Source: Ophioceras dolichostomum (lineage: Eukaryota; Ascomycota; Sordariomycetes; Magnaporthales; Ophioceraceae). Taken from it: 30,990 nt of DNA. The stretch is taken from assembly GCA_003049485.1 (NCBI GenBank), contig PYST01000411.1, positions 1-30,990 on the forward strand. Reading direction: 5' to 3'. The position numbers and the translations under genes were made by a program. This document shows, one piece after another, positions 1 to 9,531 of this stretch. How positions within the stretch are numbered: the first letter of the stretch is position 1; each line of letters opens with the position of its first letter. The notes beneath the pieces were generated by a model. That model did not search any database and had not been told where the DNA came from. It saw only the letters and a list, made by a program, of their open reading frames with translations.

Positions 1-1280
1 ACCACGCTAGCCGAAACCCACCCCTCCCGACTCGCCTCGCAGCATGCGCTAGCTGGGGCCTACAGGGCCAACGGCCAAATCCCTGAGGCCATCAATCTGC
101 TTGAACATGTCGTTTCCATCGAAAAGACCACGCTAGCCGAAACTCACCCCTCCCGACTCGCCTCGCAGCATGCGCTAGCTGGGGCCTATAAGGCTAACGG
201 CCAAATCCCCGAGGCCATCAAGCTGCTTGAACATGTCGTTTCCATCAGAGAGACCACGCTAGCCGAAACTCACCCCTCTCGACTCGCCTCGCAGCATGCG
301 CTAGCTGGGGCCTACAGGGCCAACGGCCAAATCCCCAAGGCCATCAAGCTGCTTGAACACGTCGTTTCCATCAGAGAGACCACGCTAGCCGAAACTCACC
401 CCTCCCGACTCGCCTCGCAGCATGCGCTAGCTGAGGTCTACGAGGCCAACGGCCAAATCCCCAAGGCCATCAAGCTGCTTGAACATGTCGTTTCCATCAG
501 AGAGACCACGCTAGCCGAAAACCACCCCTCCCGACTCGCCTCGCAGCATGCGCTAGCTGGGCCCTACAGGGCCAACGGCCAAATCCCCGAGGCCATCAAG
601 CTGCTTGAATACGTCGTTTCCATCGAAAAGACCACGCTAGCCGAAACCCACCCCGACCGACTCGCCTCGCAGCATGCGCTAGCTGGGGCCTACAGGGCCA
701 ATGGCCAAATCCCCGAGGCCATCAAGCTGCTTGAACACGTCGTTTCCATCGAAAAGACCACACTAGCCGAAACCCACCCCTCCCGACTCGCCTCGCAGCA
801 TGCGCTAGCTGAGGCCTACGAGGCTAACGGCCAAATCCCCGAGGCCATCAAGCTGCTTGAACACGTCGTTTCCATCGGAGAGACCACGCTAGCCGAAACC
901 CACCCCTCCCGACTCGCCTCGCAGCATGCGCTAGCTGAGGCCTACGAGGCTAACGGCCAAATCCCCGAGGCCATCAAGCTGCTTGAACATGTCGTTTCCA
1001 TCGGAGAGACCACGCTAGCCGAAACCCACCCCTCCCGACTCGCCTCGCAGCATGCGCTAGCTGGGGCCTACAGGGCCAACGGCCAAATCCCCGAGGTCAT
1101 AAAGCTGCTTGAACACGTCGTTTCCATCGAAAAGACCACGCTAGCTGAAACCCACCCCGACCGACTCGCCTCGCAGCATGCGCTAGCTGGGGCCTACGAG
1201 GCTAACGGCCAAATCCCCGAGGCCATCAAGCTGCTTGAACACATCGTTTCCATCGGAGAGACCACGCTAGCCGAAACCCA
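1..1280 (+). repeat. Coding tandem repeat, 126-bp period, about 10.2 copies
   Basis: The phrase accacgctagccgaaac recurs every 126 bases with no indels from position 1 to 1260, and the eleventh unit breaks off after the first seven codons. Differences between units are few and cluster in a handful of codons (unit positions 9, 19, 22, 29 and 41-42 vary in more than one unit). The period is an exact multiple of three, so gain or loss of units keeps the frame. Confidence 0.95.
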
Positions 1281-1302
1281 CAGTTCCAAAGTTTCCTCCT
1301 AG
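1..1302 (+). CDS. TPR-repeat C-terminus of an NLR-type (STAND) protein, 5' partial
   Basis: Frame 1 is open from the first base to the TAG at 1300-1302 and has no in-frame ATG, so the start lies outside the window. It encodes ten complete 42-residue units (starts at 1, 127, 253, 379, 505, 631, 757, 883, 1009, 1135) plus a truncated eleventh ending THSSKVSS. Each unit reads like TTLAETHPSRLASQHALAGA followed by YRANGQIPEAIKLLEHVVSI and a two-residue end (EK, RE or GE). This is the kinesin-light-chain-like TPR (TPR_10/TPR_12) type found at the C-terminus of fungal NB-ARC or NACHT proteins, where it is thought to sense ligands. Such proteins usually carry the nucleotide-binding domain and an effector domain upstream; neither is visible here. 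Units are nearly identical in DNA as well as protein. The TPR call is firm. That the rest is an NLR is inferred from family habit, and whether the gene is intact cannot be judged. Confidence 0.8.
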   Translation, partial: TTLAETHPSRLASQHALAGAYRANGQIPEAINLLEHVVSIEKTTLAETHPSRLASQHALAGAYKANGQIPEAIKLLEHVVSIRETTLAETHPSRLASQHALAGAYRANGQIPKAIKLLEHVVSIRETTLAETHPSRLASQHALAEVYEANGQIPKAIKLLEHVVSIRETTLAENHPSRLASQHALAGPYRANGQIPEAIKLLEYVVSIEKTTLAETHPDRLASQHALAGAYRANGQIPEAIKLLEHVVSIEKTTLAETHPSRLASQHALAEAYEANGQIPEAIKLLEHVVSIGETTLAETHPSRLASQHALAEAYEANGQIPEAIKLLEHVVSIGETTLAETHPSRLASQHALAGAYRANGQIPEVIKLLEHVVSIEKTTLAETHPDRLASQHALAGAYEANGQIPEAIKLLEHIVSIGETTLAETHSSKVSS

Positions 1303-1434
1303 AATTGGCTTGCATATTTGGAAATGCAAGCTATGTGATGTAACTAATTCATATATTATTATTTTTTTCAATTCCTTTGCAGTTCTACGGGTCGAAGGGG
1401 CCGAGGGAAATATGTACCTGGATATTTCAATAGA

Positions 1435-1880
1435 TGTTGATTGCATTGACTGATTATCATCAATCATCAGGGACAACGGTCGCAGAGCCTCAAGTTACCA
1501 CGAGGCTCTGGCTAAAAGTCACAACGTCAACGAGTCAAGTCTTGACGTCAACGACTGGGACAAGCACTTGCCTCAGTTACTGTCACCTGGCCTCCAACCT
1601 CTCCTGTACTTAAAGGCAGGTTCTCTCCCTCCTTCCCTTCCATAGAACCTAGCTTAGAACATATGAAGAATTGAACCTGCTTTGGCAACCCTTCATATCG
1701 CACGCGTGCAAACGCTTTCTCCCTGAGCCTTCCAATAATAGATTGTGCTTCGCGAATGTTCTTTGCTACTGCTGATGTGTACTGTTGATTGTGTTGACTG
1801 ATGATTACTAATCATCAGAGTTGTTGACCACAAAGCCTCGAGTGACCACGAGGCTCTTGCCAAGTCACAACGTCAACGAC
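1435..1880 (+). repeat. LTR-like dispersed repeat with a partial second copy
   Basis: The stretch starting tgttgattgcattgactg at 1435 is repeated from 1783 as tgttgattgtgttgactg. Similarity runs for about 95-100 bases: both copies contain aatcatcag, a GAGGCTC-type hairpin (AGAGCCTC/GAGGCTCT around 1472-1500, a weaker copy near 1832-1855) and cacaacgtcaacga. The second copy also has a perfect 8-bp stem, TGATGATT act AATCATCA, at about 1790-1808. The second copy stops at the TA where the pogo-like transposon is inserted. The intervening sequence has a promoter-like acttaaagg and a pyrimidine-rich stretch, as in fungal solo LTRs, but I cannot define TG...CA ends, so the LTR label is tentative. 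Nothing coding is seen between 1303 and 1882. Confidence 0.5.
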
Positions 1881-2031
1881 TAAGCCGCAGGTCCCCACAA
1901 CCGGCCACCCCCAACAACCGGCCACCTGCATACGGATAGCCGCACGCACAACCCTATCCACGAGATATGAGATTTCACCGCAAAAAAAGATAGAAAAAAT
2001 TGGGAAAAAATCTCAATGCATCAATCAATCA

Positions 2032-3739
2032 ATGGTGAAGCCATATACCGAAGACGACATCGCCTGGGCGATCAATGCGGTCGAGCGCGGCCGTTCCGTG
2101 CGCAAGGCCGCTCTCGACTGGGGCATCCCTAGGACAACGCTGCAGGGCCGTCTCGACGGCGCAATCACGATGCGTCAAGCAAAGGCTGGGGTCCAGCGCT
2201 TAGACCCGACCCAGGAGGATCGTCTGGAGGGCTGGTTCCTTACCCAAGCGTCCATTGGCCGCCCCCCCTCGCACCGCGAACTCCGCTTGTTAGTCGAGGA
2301 AATCCTCCTACGCAAGGGGGACCCTGTCAAGCTAGGGAGGCGTTGGGTAAGCCGATTCCTGAAGCGGCACCCGCTTCTGAAGGCTCGGGAGGCCAGACAA
2401 ATCGATTTCCAACGTATCAACGGTGCTACTACCGCAGGGATCAAAGAGTGGTGGCCTTGCCTTCACCTCCCTGAGATCGAGGTCATCAAACCGGAAAACC
2501 GTTGGAACGTTGACGAGGCCGGGGTTATGGAGGGCATCGGAGGCAACGGGATTGTACTGGGAGCCTCCCACGTACGTCTTTTGCAACGCAAAGAGCCAGG
2601 GAGTCGTGCTTGGACCTCATTTATCGAGTGCATCAACGCCACGGGGCGTCACCTCGACCCCCTCATCATTTTCAAGGGCAGTACGGTTCAACAACAGTGG
2701 TTTCCTACGGAGTTGACCACTATAAAGGGCTGGAGGTTCACCGCAACGCCTACTGGGTGGACTAGCAACTATACGGGAGAGCACTGGCTCAAAGAGGTGT
2801 TCCTACCGGCCACGGTACCACGTAACCCCCGGGAAAAGCGGTTGTTGATACTTGACGGCCACGCCAGCCACGTATCAGAGCGTTTTTTGACCCTCTGTGC
2901 TAAAAACAACGTACACTGCATGTATCTACCTGCTCACGCCTCGCACGTGCTACAGCCTCTTGATCTCGGGGTCTTCAGCGCCCTCAAAAGGTCCTACCGC
3001 TCCGTCGTCGATCAACACGGTCACTTCAGCTCTTCAACCGTTGTGGGAAAGNCGGGGTCTTCAGCGCCCTCAAAAGGTCCTACCGCTCCGTCGTCGATCA
3101 ACACGGTCACTTCAGCTCTTCAACCGTTGTGGGAAAGCGACTATTCCTTCAGGCCTACCGGGAGGCCAGGGGGCCGCCCTCACGTAGGCCAATATCACGG
3201 CTGGGTTCAAAGCGACGGGGTTGTGGCCGGTCAATATCGCTAAACCTCTGATGAGCCGTCTGCTCTTAGAGAACGAGGACGCGCGACGTATTACGAGGCT
3301 TGGGAATAGCCTCAATTGCGAGCGTAACCCTCTGGCTAAAACCTCTTTCATTGAGAAGACCTCAGCGGTCGTCTGGACTACTCCCAACAAAGCCACGGAG
3401 GTGGCCGCACAGGTCCGGGAAATCGGCAGCCACTTCGGCAACAACTCCACCACCCGTTTGTTGTTTTCCAAGCTAGAAAAAGCGATGAACAACAAGGGCT
3501 TCGATCTCGCAAGGCTGGAGCACGAAAACCACGTTCTCCAGGCTCGGATTGACAGTCTGGAACCGCAACGACGGAAGAGGGTGCAGCCCGACCCCAATGT
3601 GGCCTTCGCGACCGTCGTGGAGGTGCACAAAGCGCAGGCGACGGTTGGGGGGTGGGGATGGCTTCAGGAGGCGACGGAGATGATACAGACGAGGAATCAA
3701 TTGCAGAGGGCATCGTGGCGTTGGGCTAGAGGCGATTGA
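2032..3739 (+). pseudogene. Transposase, pogo/Fot1 type (HTH_psq, HTH_Tnp_Tc5, DDE_1), disrupted
   Basis: From the ATG at 2032 the protein shows, in order, a psq-like helix-turn-helix (AINAVERGRSVRKAALDWGI, about residues 13-40), a CENP-B/Tc5-type DNA-binding region ending near VSRFLKRHP (about residue 113), and a DDE_1 catalytic domain. The catalytic landmarks are NVDEAG near residue 159, ILDGHASH near 273, and a third aspartate in LQPLDLGVF near 311. The frame is broken in three ways: an 85-bp duplication around a single N (2967-3137) shifts it by two bases; one G appears missing in the G-run at about 3170-3176; and an in-frame TAG follows at 3185-3187. The C-terminal part then continues in the frame of 3221-3739 (TGLWPVNIAKPLMSRLLLEN onward), including a coiled-coil segment and the common family ending rich in Lys/Arg. 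The first break may be artificial; the others look like real decay. Confidence 0.85.
2967..3137 (+). repeat. 85-bp direct duplication separated by a single N (probable assembly artefact)
   Basis: Bases 2967-3051 (cggggtcttcagcgccctca to gtgggaaag) are repeated exactly at 3053-3137, with the only ambiguous base of the window, N, at 3052 between them. Removing one copy plus the N restores the transposase reading frame across GVFSALKRSY to VVGKRLFLQAYREARG. This is the pattern left when two overlapping contig ends are joined without collapsing the overlap. Confidence 0.85.
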
Positions 3740-3791
3740 TGATAGCCTCATTTTTTCCATGTTGTTGGCTGGTTGGGGGGGCTGCGGCTTA

Positions 3792-4865
3792 TTACAAACT
3801 GTACAACCAGCACAACAAAAAAGTATGTTAGCCTGGTCGGGGGCAAATTTTTGGGAGCTCTTTGATGCAATGAGTCGACAGCAGCGCTTTGTGGCATCGC
3901 TAGGTTTAAATACCTGTCAATCCTCTGGGCTGGCAGCTTCATCCTCATCCAGGTTCCTGGCCGTCTTCCACCTAAGATGGATGAATTTGCTGTACCCCAT
4001 CGAGTGGCCAGGGAGTTGGCATACCCCTGCCTGCTTGTCGAGAACATGTACAGTAGACTGTGCGAGATGCACACGAAACTCCAAGCGGCGCCAAGCAGGT
4101 ACACCCCTCAAATGTCCCACGGTCCCGAAAATGGGGCACTTCTGGACCCAAAACGGGGACTCCTAACACCAACACATGCATTCAGTGTGTGATGCATGCG
4201 AGGTTTTACGGCAGCTATTCGCGATAGCAGCGACGAGGTCGGAGGCTCTGAGGTGTCCCTGTCTAGCGGGGACCCGATTCGGCTGTGGCTGCTGCGTCGA
4301 GGGCGTCGAGGCGCCTGATGGTGACGAGCCTGGCAGAAGGCCAACTCGAGTCGAACTATCCAGCATTTTTTCAAGATGCGCCATCTGCCCGATGAGCGGA
4401 AGAAGCAAGCAGAGACTGGAGTCGTAGCGACAGCTGGCCAGCGATTTTGGAGGCGAAGGAGGGAGGCATGCCTGGTCAGGATAACGAGAAGAAGTATATA
4501 CCGATGGAATCGACGGCGGACGCAGCCATCCAGCCAACCCTACGCCACCTGACTGCCTCGAAAGCACTGGACGCGATTGGTTTCTGGTTCTCGGTACAAA
4601 TGTCTCGGGTGTCAGCGCCTCAGGGGCCAGTGGTTTGCCAATTTCAGGGGGAACCGCCCGCCTCAGCCTCGACTGCAAGCTGAAGCGGCGTGACTGAGCG
4701 CCTTTTCTACATGCAGACGCGATGCACCACGTCGGGTGCGGCTGGCAGCTGAGGATCTTTTCGCTTCCCGCCCCCCTGACATTTCTCTGCCCTTTGTCAT
4801 CTCGTCGCCTTGTTCCCACCGCTTGGCACTTCGATGTCGACCCTACCACCATCGAAATCTCTGCT
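3792..4865. other. Non-coding stretch between transposon and SNF2 relic
   Basis: No gene could be supported. Short open frames occur on both strands, for example 3977-4192 (+), which reads MDEFAVPHRVARELAYPCL, but none matches a family I recognise. They lack neighbouring exons or consistent splice sites. The 5' flank of the SNF2 relic, including any promoter, would lie in the right part of this stretch. Confidence 0.5.
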
Positions 4866-7800
4866 ATGGGCGATTCTCCTAGAAAGAGGAGTTTTTCCGG
4901 GTCCTTGGAGCATGGCGACCGGGAAGCCAAGCGCGCTTGCGTGGTGGCAGGAGAGTCGGAGGACGAGGGATGCTCCCTCTGGCAACCCAGCAACGGAATC
5001 TGGGGCGCATTCGCCCAAGCACAAGTCGGCCCAGTAGCATCTGGCGTCACCATCGCCGTTCCCCCGAGCACTCCGCCGGAGTAGCCTAGTACCAACGTCC
5101 CATCGCTTCCCGAGAGCCGACAATCAGCCGCAGGCCACACTTGTTTCGGAGTAATGAGCTTACTGAGCCCCTTTTTATATCCAGCGGCTCGTTGCCGTCA
5201 TGTCCGTCGCGTAGCAGAACGAATCTGATCTGATTGCCTATTTGGGCGTATCATCACCTCCATCGCATCCACGAGCGGAAAGAGAGATGAGGGCGCAAAC
5301 AGCGTCAAGGTATCAGTTCACCCTGCGGGTGGCATCCTGGAGCTGCGACTCCGAGATGGCGGGACGAAGGCGGGCCTCGTGGTTTTTCCCGCCTTTATGA
5401 AGGTTTTTGGCTCCTTTTCTATCAGCTTGGAGGGCGAGATCACCTTTCCACCTCCCCTCAAGCTAGACACGGCGAAGATGACCACGAAGTTGAAGAAAAC
5501 GCGCGTTGAGGAGGTCGCAAGCGACTACTGCTCATCGCCCCACGGTTCGACGGTTCGCATCGTGGTGTATGGACTCGCCGAAGAGGGGGATGCGATAGGC
5601 GACATGCTGGGGGATGCCGGGGTTTTCCTCCAGCATCCTCGTGTCGGGGAGTGCTCCTATGCCCTCCCCTATTCCAACCCCCAGTTCCTTCTTCCGCCAG
5701 GAGAGCAAATGCCCAGCCTCGAGGCACTCTCCTTGTTATCAGACGATAACACCAGTCCAGCGCCGACAAGCCAGCGGTTGAACAAGGGCATGCTCGACCG
5801 TGTAAAGCGCCTTTCGACACAGCGGCGTACGGTGACGGATGCATCATCAGTGGCGAGCCGAGCAAGCGGCTCCAGACCCCGTTGAGAGAGTAAGGTGCTC
5901 CGGCGTTGCGTCTTGAGAATTTCTGCTAATTGCGGGTCGTCTGGACATCACAGACACCAACGCGTCGCCGTTTCGATGATGACCGAGAAAGAGTGCGGGC
6001 CTGTTACGGGCATACAGTTTCTGTCTTTATGGGAGCTGGCTCCGACTTCGGCTGCGGCTCCGGCTTTGTACGAGCAACTGATAACCTTGTGACTTACCTC
6101 ACCTGAGGGGTTTACCGAGACTGATGATGATATATTTTTAAAGTTTCGGAATCGCATTACTGGCCAGTATACGGCCAGCCCGCATATCGCATCCGGCGGT
6201 ATCCTCGCGGATGTTTGTTCCCTCTCCATATCATCTCCCCATCCGGATTCTCGGGCTCACTGACAGTGGATTCAGGAGATGGGTCTGGGTAAAACCCTGA
6301 GTGTCATTGCTCTCATATGCTGGTCTCTCGACCAGACTGTGGCGCCCCAAGCCGCATCGGCCCCTATCCCAAGCTTGAGGCCGACGTTGATTGTCGCACC
6401 CAAGTCAAGTAAGTTGTTTCCCTCCTGCCACGGGACGGTAATTCCATCGAGATGCGCAACTGATCATCCAACGCAGCGACCCACGTTTGGGATACCCAGA
6501 TTCAACGGTGAGATGTGAATTCCACAGTACCACGACGGGCCAGCCATGCTGATGCGCTCTTTACTTCGCAGGCATGTTCTCGCCGACCAGCTGAGAGTTG
6601 CTGTGTATCACGGAGCCTCGCGGAAAGGACTGGGCGTGTGCAAACTCCAGACCCTCGATGCCGTCATCACTACTTACGACACGCTCAAGTCGGACTGGTC
6701 ATCCCAAGGGCCACTTTACTCCATGCCATGGCATCGCCTTGTCCTGGACGAAGGTTGGTTGCCGCTTTTGCTTTAGTGACCCCGTTTACTACCTACCTAC
6801 CTAGGTACCTAGTTGGCCTGCTATCTGGTCTGCCAGTTTGTCTGTATTGCAAGCCGGTGGTGATCTCTCGCTAATAGTGCCATCATCATCATCATCATCA
6901 TCATCCACCAGCCCATCAAATCCGCAACCGGGCCTCCAAGGTCTTCGAGGCAACCTGCGCCGTGGATGCGCATAGTCGTTGGTGTCTCACCGGCACCCCC
7001 GTGCAGAACAGCCTGGATGACTACGGCGCGCTTCTGTCATTCTTGCGCATCCCGGGCGTCTCCACAAAGCCGGAATTCGACCGGCTGATCTCGACGCCGC
7101 TCGTCAAACAGGACTCTTCCACTGCGATCGCTCGACTCCAGTGTCTCGTGCAAGCCACCTGTCTCCGACGGACCCCGGACTTGATCGAGGGCCACCTGCG
7201 CCTTCCCGAACCTGTATCCAGACTCGAGGAGCTGAGCTTGGAGCCATCGGACCAACAGATCTATGGCTTCTTCCGCCGCCAGGGCCTTTTCTGGATGTCG
7301 TTGATCTCGGAGACCGAAGCAGCTGGCGGCAGCAAGAGGCTGAGCGCAGGGGCGCTACAAATGATCAACAATCTGCGGCAGATCTGCAACCATGGCGAGG
7401 AGATGCTTTCGGCAGAGGCGCGGTGGGCATGGGAGAGGAAGGAGGACCAGCAGTGGGCTATCGACTGGGACGAGCTAGGCGATCGCTGTATCAAATGTAG
7501 AGGCTCCGCGGCCATACTCAGTGGCCAAGCCCCTCTCAGTCTCGGCTCGGGTGGTCCTCTTCAACTTCCCGACGAACTGTGTGAGGACTGTTCAGGCCAG
7601 CAAGACGCCCCCGGAACAAACATCCGTGGACGAGGCGAATCAGCGAGGAAATCATCGGCCAAGCTCGACGCTCTGGTCTGCAATCTGCTGCTTGAGAGCT
7701 GCCCCAACGGAGCTGATGATCCGCGAGAGCTCGACAAAAGGTGAGTCTGCTTGCCCAAATCCTCCCCCGGGTTGCAACCTCCACTGCAGTTTGTCGCTGA

Positions 7801-8421
7801 TGATAAGCAACGAGCAGTGTCGTATTCAGCTGCTGGACGAGGATTCTGGACCTAGTCCAATCGCGACTGGAGGCAGAGGGTCTCCGATTCGTGAGGATCG
7901 ATGGCCAGACATCACTCAGTGGCCGGAACGACGCAATGAAATTGTTTCGAGAGGTTGCTGGCTGCACTGTCATGCTTGCCAGTCTCGGAAGCGTTAAAGA
8001 GGGGTGAGTGAGCTCCTTCTTCCACTCGACTCTTCCTCCCCGTACCGATTTCCCTACGATCTCAGCATAAGCTGAACGAGAAGACGGATGCTTTGACAGG
8101 GTCGACCTCACAGCCGCCAACCACGTCCACCTCCTCGAGCCCTAGTGGAACCTAATGGTCGAGAGCTAGGCCATAAGTCGGGTCCATCGGACGGGATAGA
8201 GGAAAAGAGTCTCCGTGATTAGGTACACCATCAAGAACTCAATAGAGGAGGTAAGTTGCCCTTCCACGACACCCTATCCTTTCTTTCTACGAAGCGGGAA
8301 GGATTCTCATTTACAGGTATGCTGACTAGCCGGTACTGGGCCACTCCAGTATGTACAGTCGGTGCCGGAGGATAAACTCCGATTGATCGTGGCTTCGATG
8401 GAGTGTAGCCCGTTCGCGTAA
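4866..8421 (+). pseudogene. SNF2-family ATPase/helicase, Rad5/Rad16-like, multi-exon relic
   Basis: The gene model starts at ATG 4866 (MGDSPRKRSF). It includes an exon to 5889, then exons 5954-6212, 6276-6408, 6477-6507, 6572-6753, 6912-7740, 7818-8003, 8100-8250 and 8350-8421. Joining these gives Q-motif LQTPLREHQ, Walker A in GGILADEMGLGKT, motif Ia LIVAPKST, DEAH (LDEAHQIRNR), motif III LTGTPVQNSLDDYGALLSFL, a linker with two CxxC pairs (CIKC, CEDC), then Helicase_C (VVFSCWTRILDLV, RIDGQTSLSGR, VDLTAANHVHLLEP). Known relatives remodel chromatin or act in DNA repair in the nucleus. Lesions are TAG 5082-5084, a one-base deletion near 5812, TGA 6090-6092, and TAGs at 8143, 8167 and 8197, where conserved glutamines are expected. 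The last exon ends cleanly at TAA 8419-8421. The exon 1-2 junction between about 5150 and 5235 is unresolved. Decay is point-like; introns are well kept. Confidence 0.82.
6881..6906 (+). repeat. (CAT)n microsatellite in an intron of the SNF2 relic
   Basis: Eight CAT triplets followed by cc lie just upstream of the acceptor AG at 6910-6911, within the intron between exons 6572-6753 and 6912-7740. Confidence 0.85.
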
Positions 8422-8427
8422 TACGCT

Positions 8428-9461
8428 TGGACTTTCTTTGATGCGAATAACGTATTGTCGTGTCCATGTACCTACCTGCAGTTGTAGGACTGGGTAGTAT
8501 AGGGCAGTGTAGGTACGTGGTAGGACCGGGGAGTGTAGGGTAGTGTAGGTACGTGATAGGACCGGGTAGTGTAGGGTAGTGTAGGTACCCACGACAGCTG
8601 TTAGCTGGCAGTCTCGCAACTATTTTCAGACGGTCCCTGGAAATGGTACCCTATCCGGGACTGACCTAGTCCGGTATTCTGGTTCTGCCGTCGCATCGCC
8701 GCCAGCCGCAAGCGCTTGAGTGCATGGAACATTCATCGACGAACTCCGGGAGAAATGCCAGCTGCGATCCAGGGAAGGGAACTTTCCTAGACTTCGGGCA
8801 AGGGTGAAGCCAAAAGTCGACTCTTTTCCGCAGAGCTGCCAGACCGCCGGGCAGCCCCGCTTTTTTTTTTTTTTTCAATGCCCGAGACTTGAGGTGCAAG
8901 GGCTTGGGCCATTCTCACCGCCTAGATGACTTGGCCGCAAGGCTGCGGGCACCGCCACCACGTATTTTCCGCCCTTGACTAATTGTACCACGGCTCGCCG
9001 TACGGCACATCAGTTTGGTTATTGCAGGCCAGGGCTGTGCCACACTCTGCGGGCGGGTGTAGGCGCTCCTTAGAAGCACCATGCACGGCTGTGGTTTGTC
9101 GTCCTCAGCTGAAAGCGCCACGACCGTGTACAGTGCATACAAGGAGCACAACGCCCTCGCCTCAGCTGCATGTGTAAACAGTCGGGTGCCCGCGCCTCTC
9201 CCACCATCTGTAATCATTTCAAAACTTTGAACTTACGCAGTGTTCATCCTCGTCATCACCTGTACCGATAATTTCGATCAGAATCGAATCTATTCCCCCA
9301 GGAGTTTCGAGAAACCAGAGATCCCGTCGCGCACAATGACTTAATTATAACTTCGCAGTGCCTATTAGGGCACCATGAATGTTACCCTACACTGCCCGGT
9401 CCTACCACTACAGGTAGGTACACAGACACGACACGACGTTATCCGCATCAAAGAAAGTCCA
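8428..9461. mobile_element. Inverted-repeat unit of about 1 kb, possible non-autonomous element
   Basis: The segment starting tggactttctttgatgcg at 8428 (to about 8505) is repeated in inverse orientation at 9384-9461. About 67 of the 78 aligned bases agree, and most differences are transitions. The arms enclose some 880 bp without a recognisable gene, including a poly-T run at about 8862-8875. The inner end of the left arm (gtaggac..ggg.agt) has been expanded into a three-unit tandem array. No clear target duplication is visible at the outer ends, so a foldback or MITE-like element is an inference. It occupies the space between the SNF2 relic and the NLR relic. Confidence 0.5.
8484..8591 (+). 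repeat. Minisatellite, three 36-bp units
   Basis: Units start at 8484, 8520 and 8556. Each reads roughly gtaggaccgggtagtgtagg then gtagtgtaggtacgtg, and each is 36 bases long. The unit contains the inner motif of the flanking 78-bp inverted arm, so the array probably grew out of the arm. Confidence 0.85.
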
Positions 9462-9531
9462 TCGCCTCATCCTCCCGAGACAAACCCAGGAGACAACACC
9501 AAGAGGAGTGCTTATTAGAGCGCCATGAATG
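9357..9531 (+). repeat. 25-bp direct repeat pair around the NLR start codon
   Basis: The sequence agtgcctattagggcaccat (continuing gaatg) at 9357-9381 returns at 9507-9531 as agtgcttattagagcgccat (gaatg), with 22 of 25 bases matching. The second copy contains the start ATG of the NLR relic (9525). The right arm of the inverted-repeat unit lies between the copies. Confidence 0.7.

Larger units (their letters stand above)
1883..3789 (+). mobile_element. pogo/Fot1-like DNA transposon, TA target duplication, inactive
   Basis: The element begins AGCCGCAG at 1883 and ends CTGCGGCT at 3789, and is flanked on both sides by TA (1881-1882 and 3790-3791), the target duplication of Tc1/mariner/pogo elements. 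The imperfect terminal inverted repeats extend about 26 bp: the left end continues through ccccacaaccggcca, and the complement of the right end continues through cccccaaccagcca. A second acaaccggccac motif lies just inside the left end. The element is 1907 bp, or about 1820 bp without the suspected duplication at 2967-3137, which is the usual size of Fot1-type elements. It holds one transposase gene on the same strand, now broken. It appears to have inserted into an LTR-like repeat. Confidence 0.88.

Noticed and set aside
1..1280. CRISPR-like or satellite array
   Set aside because: The 126-bp units are contiguous without spacers and encode a clean TPR protein in one frame, so a coding repeat explains it fully.
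3977..4192. Small open frame (71 aa, MDEFAVPHRVARELAYPCLL...)
   Set aside because: No recognisable domain, no neighbouring exons, and it ends in low-information sequence; kept only as a note in the gap description.
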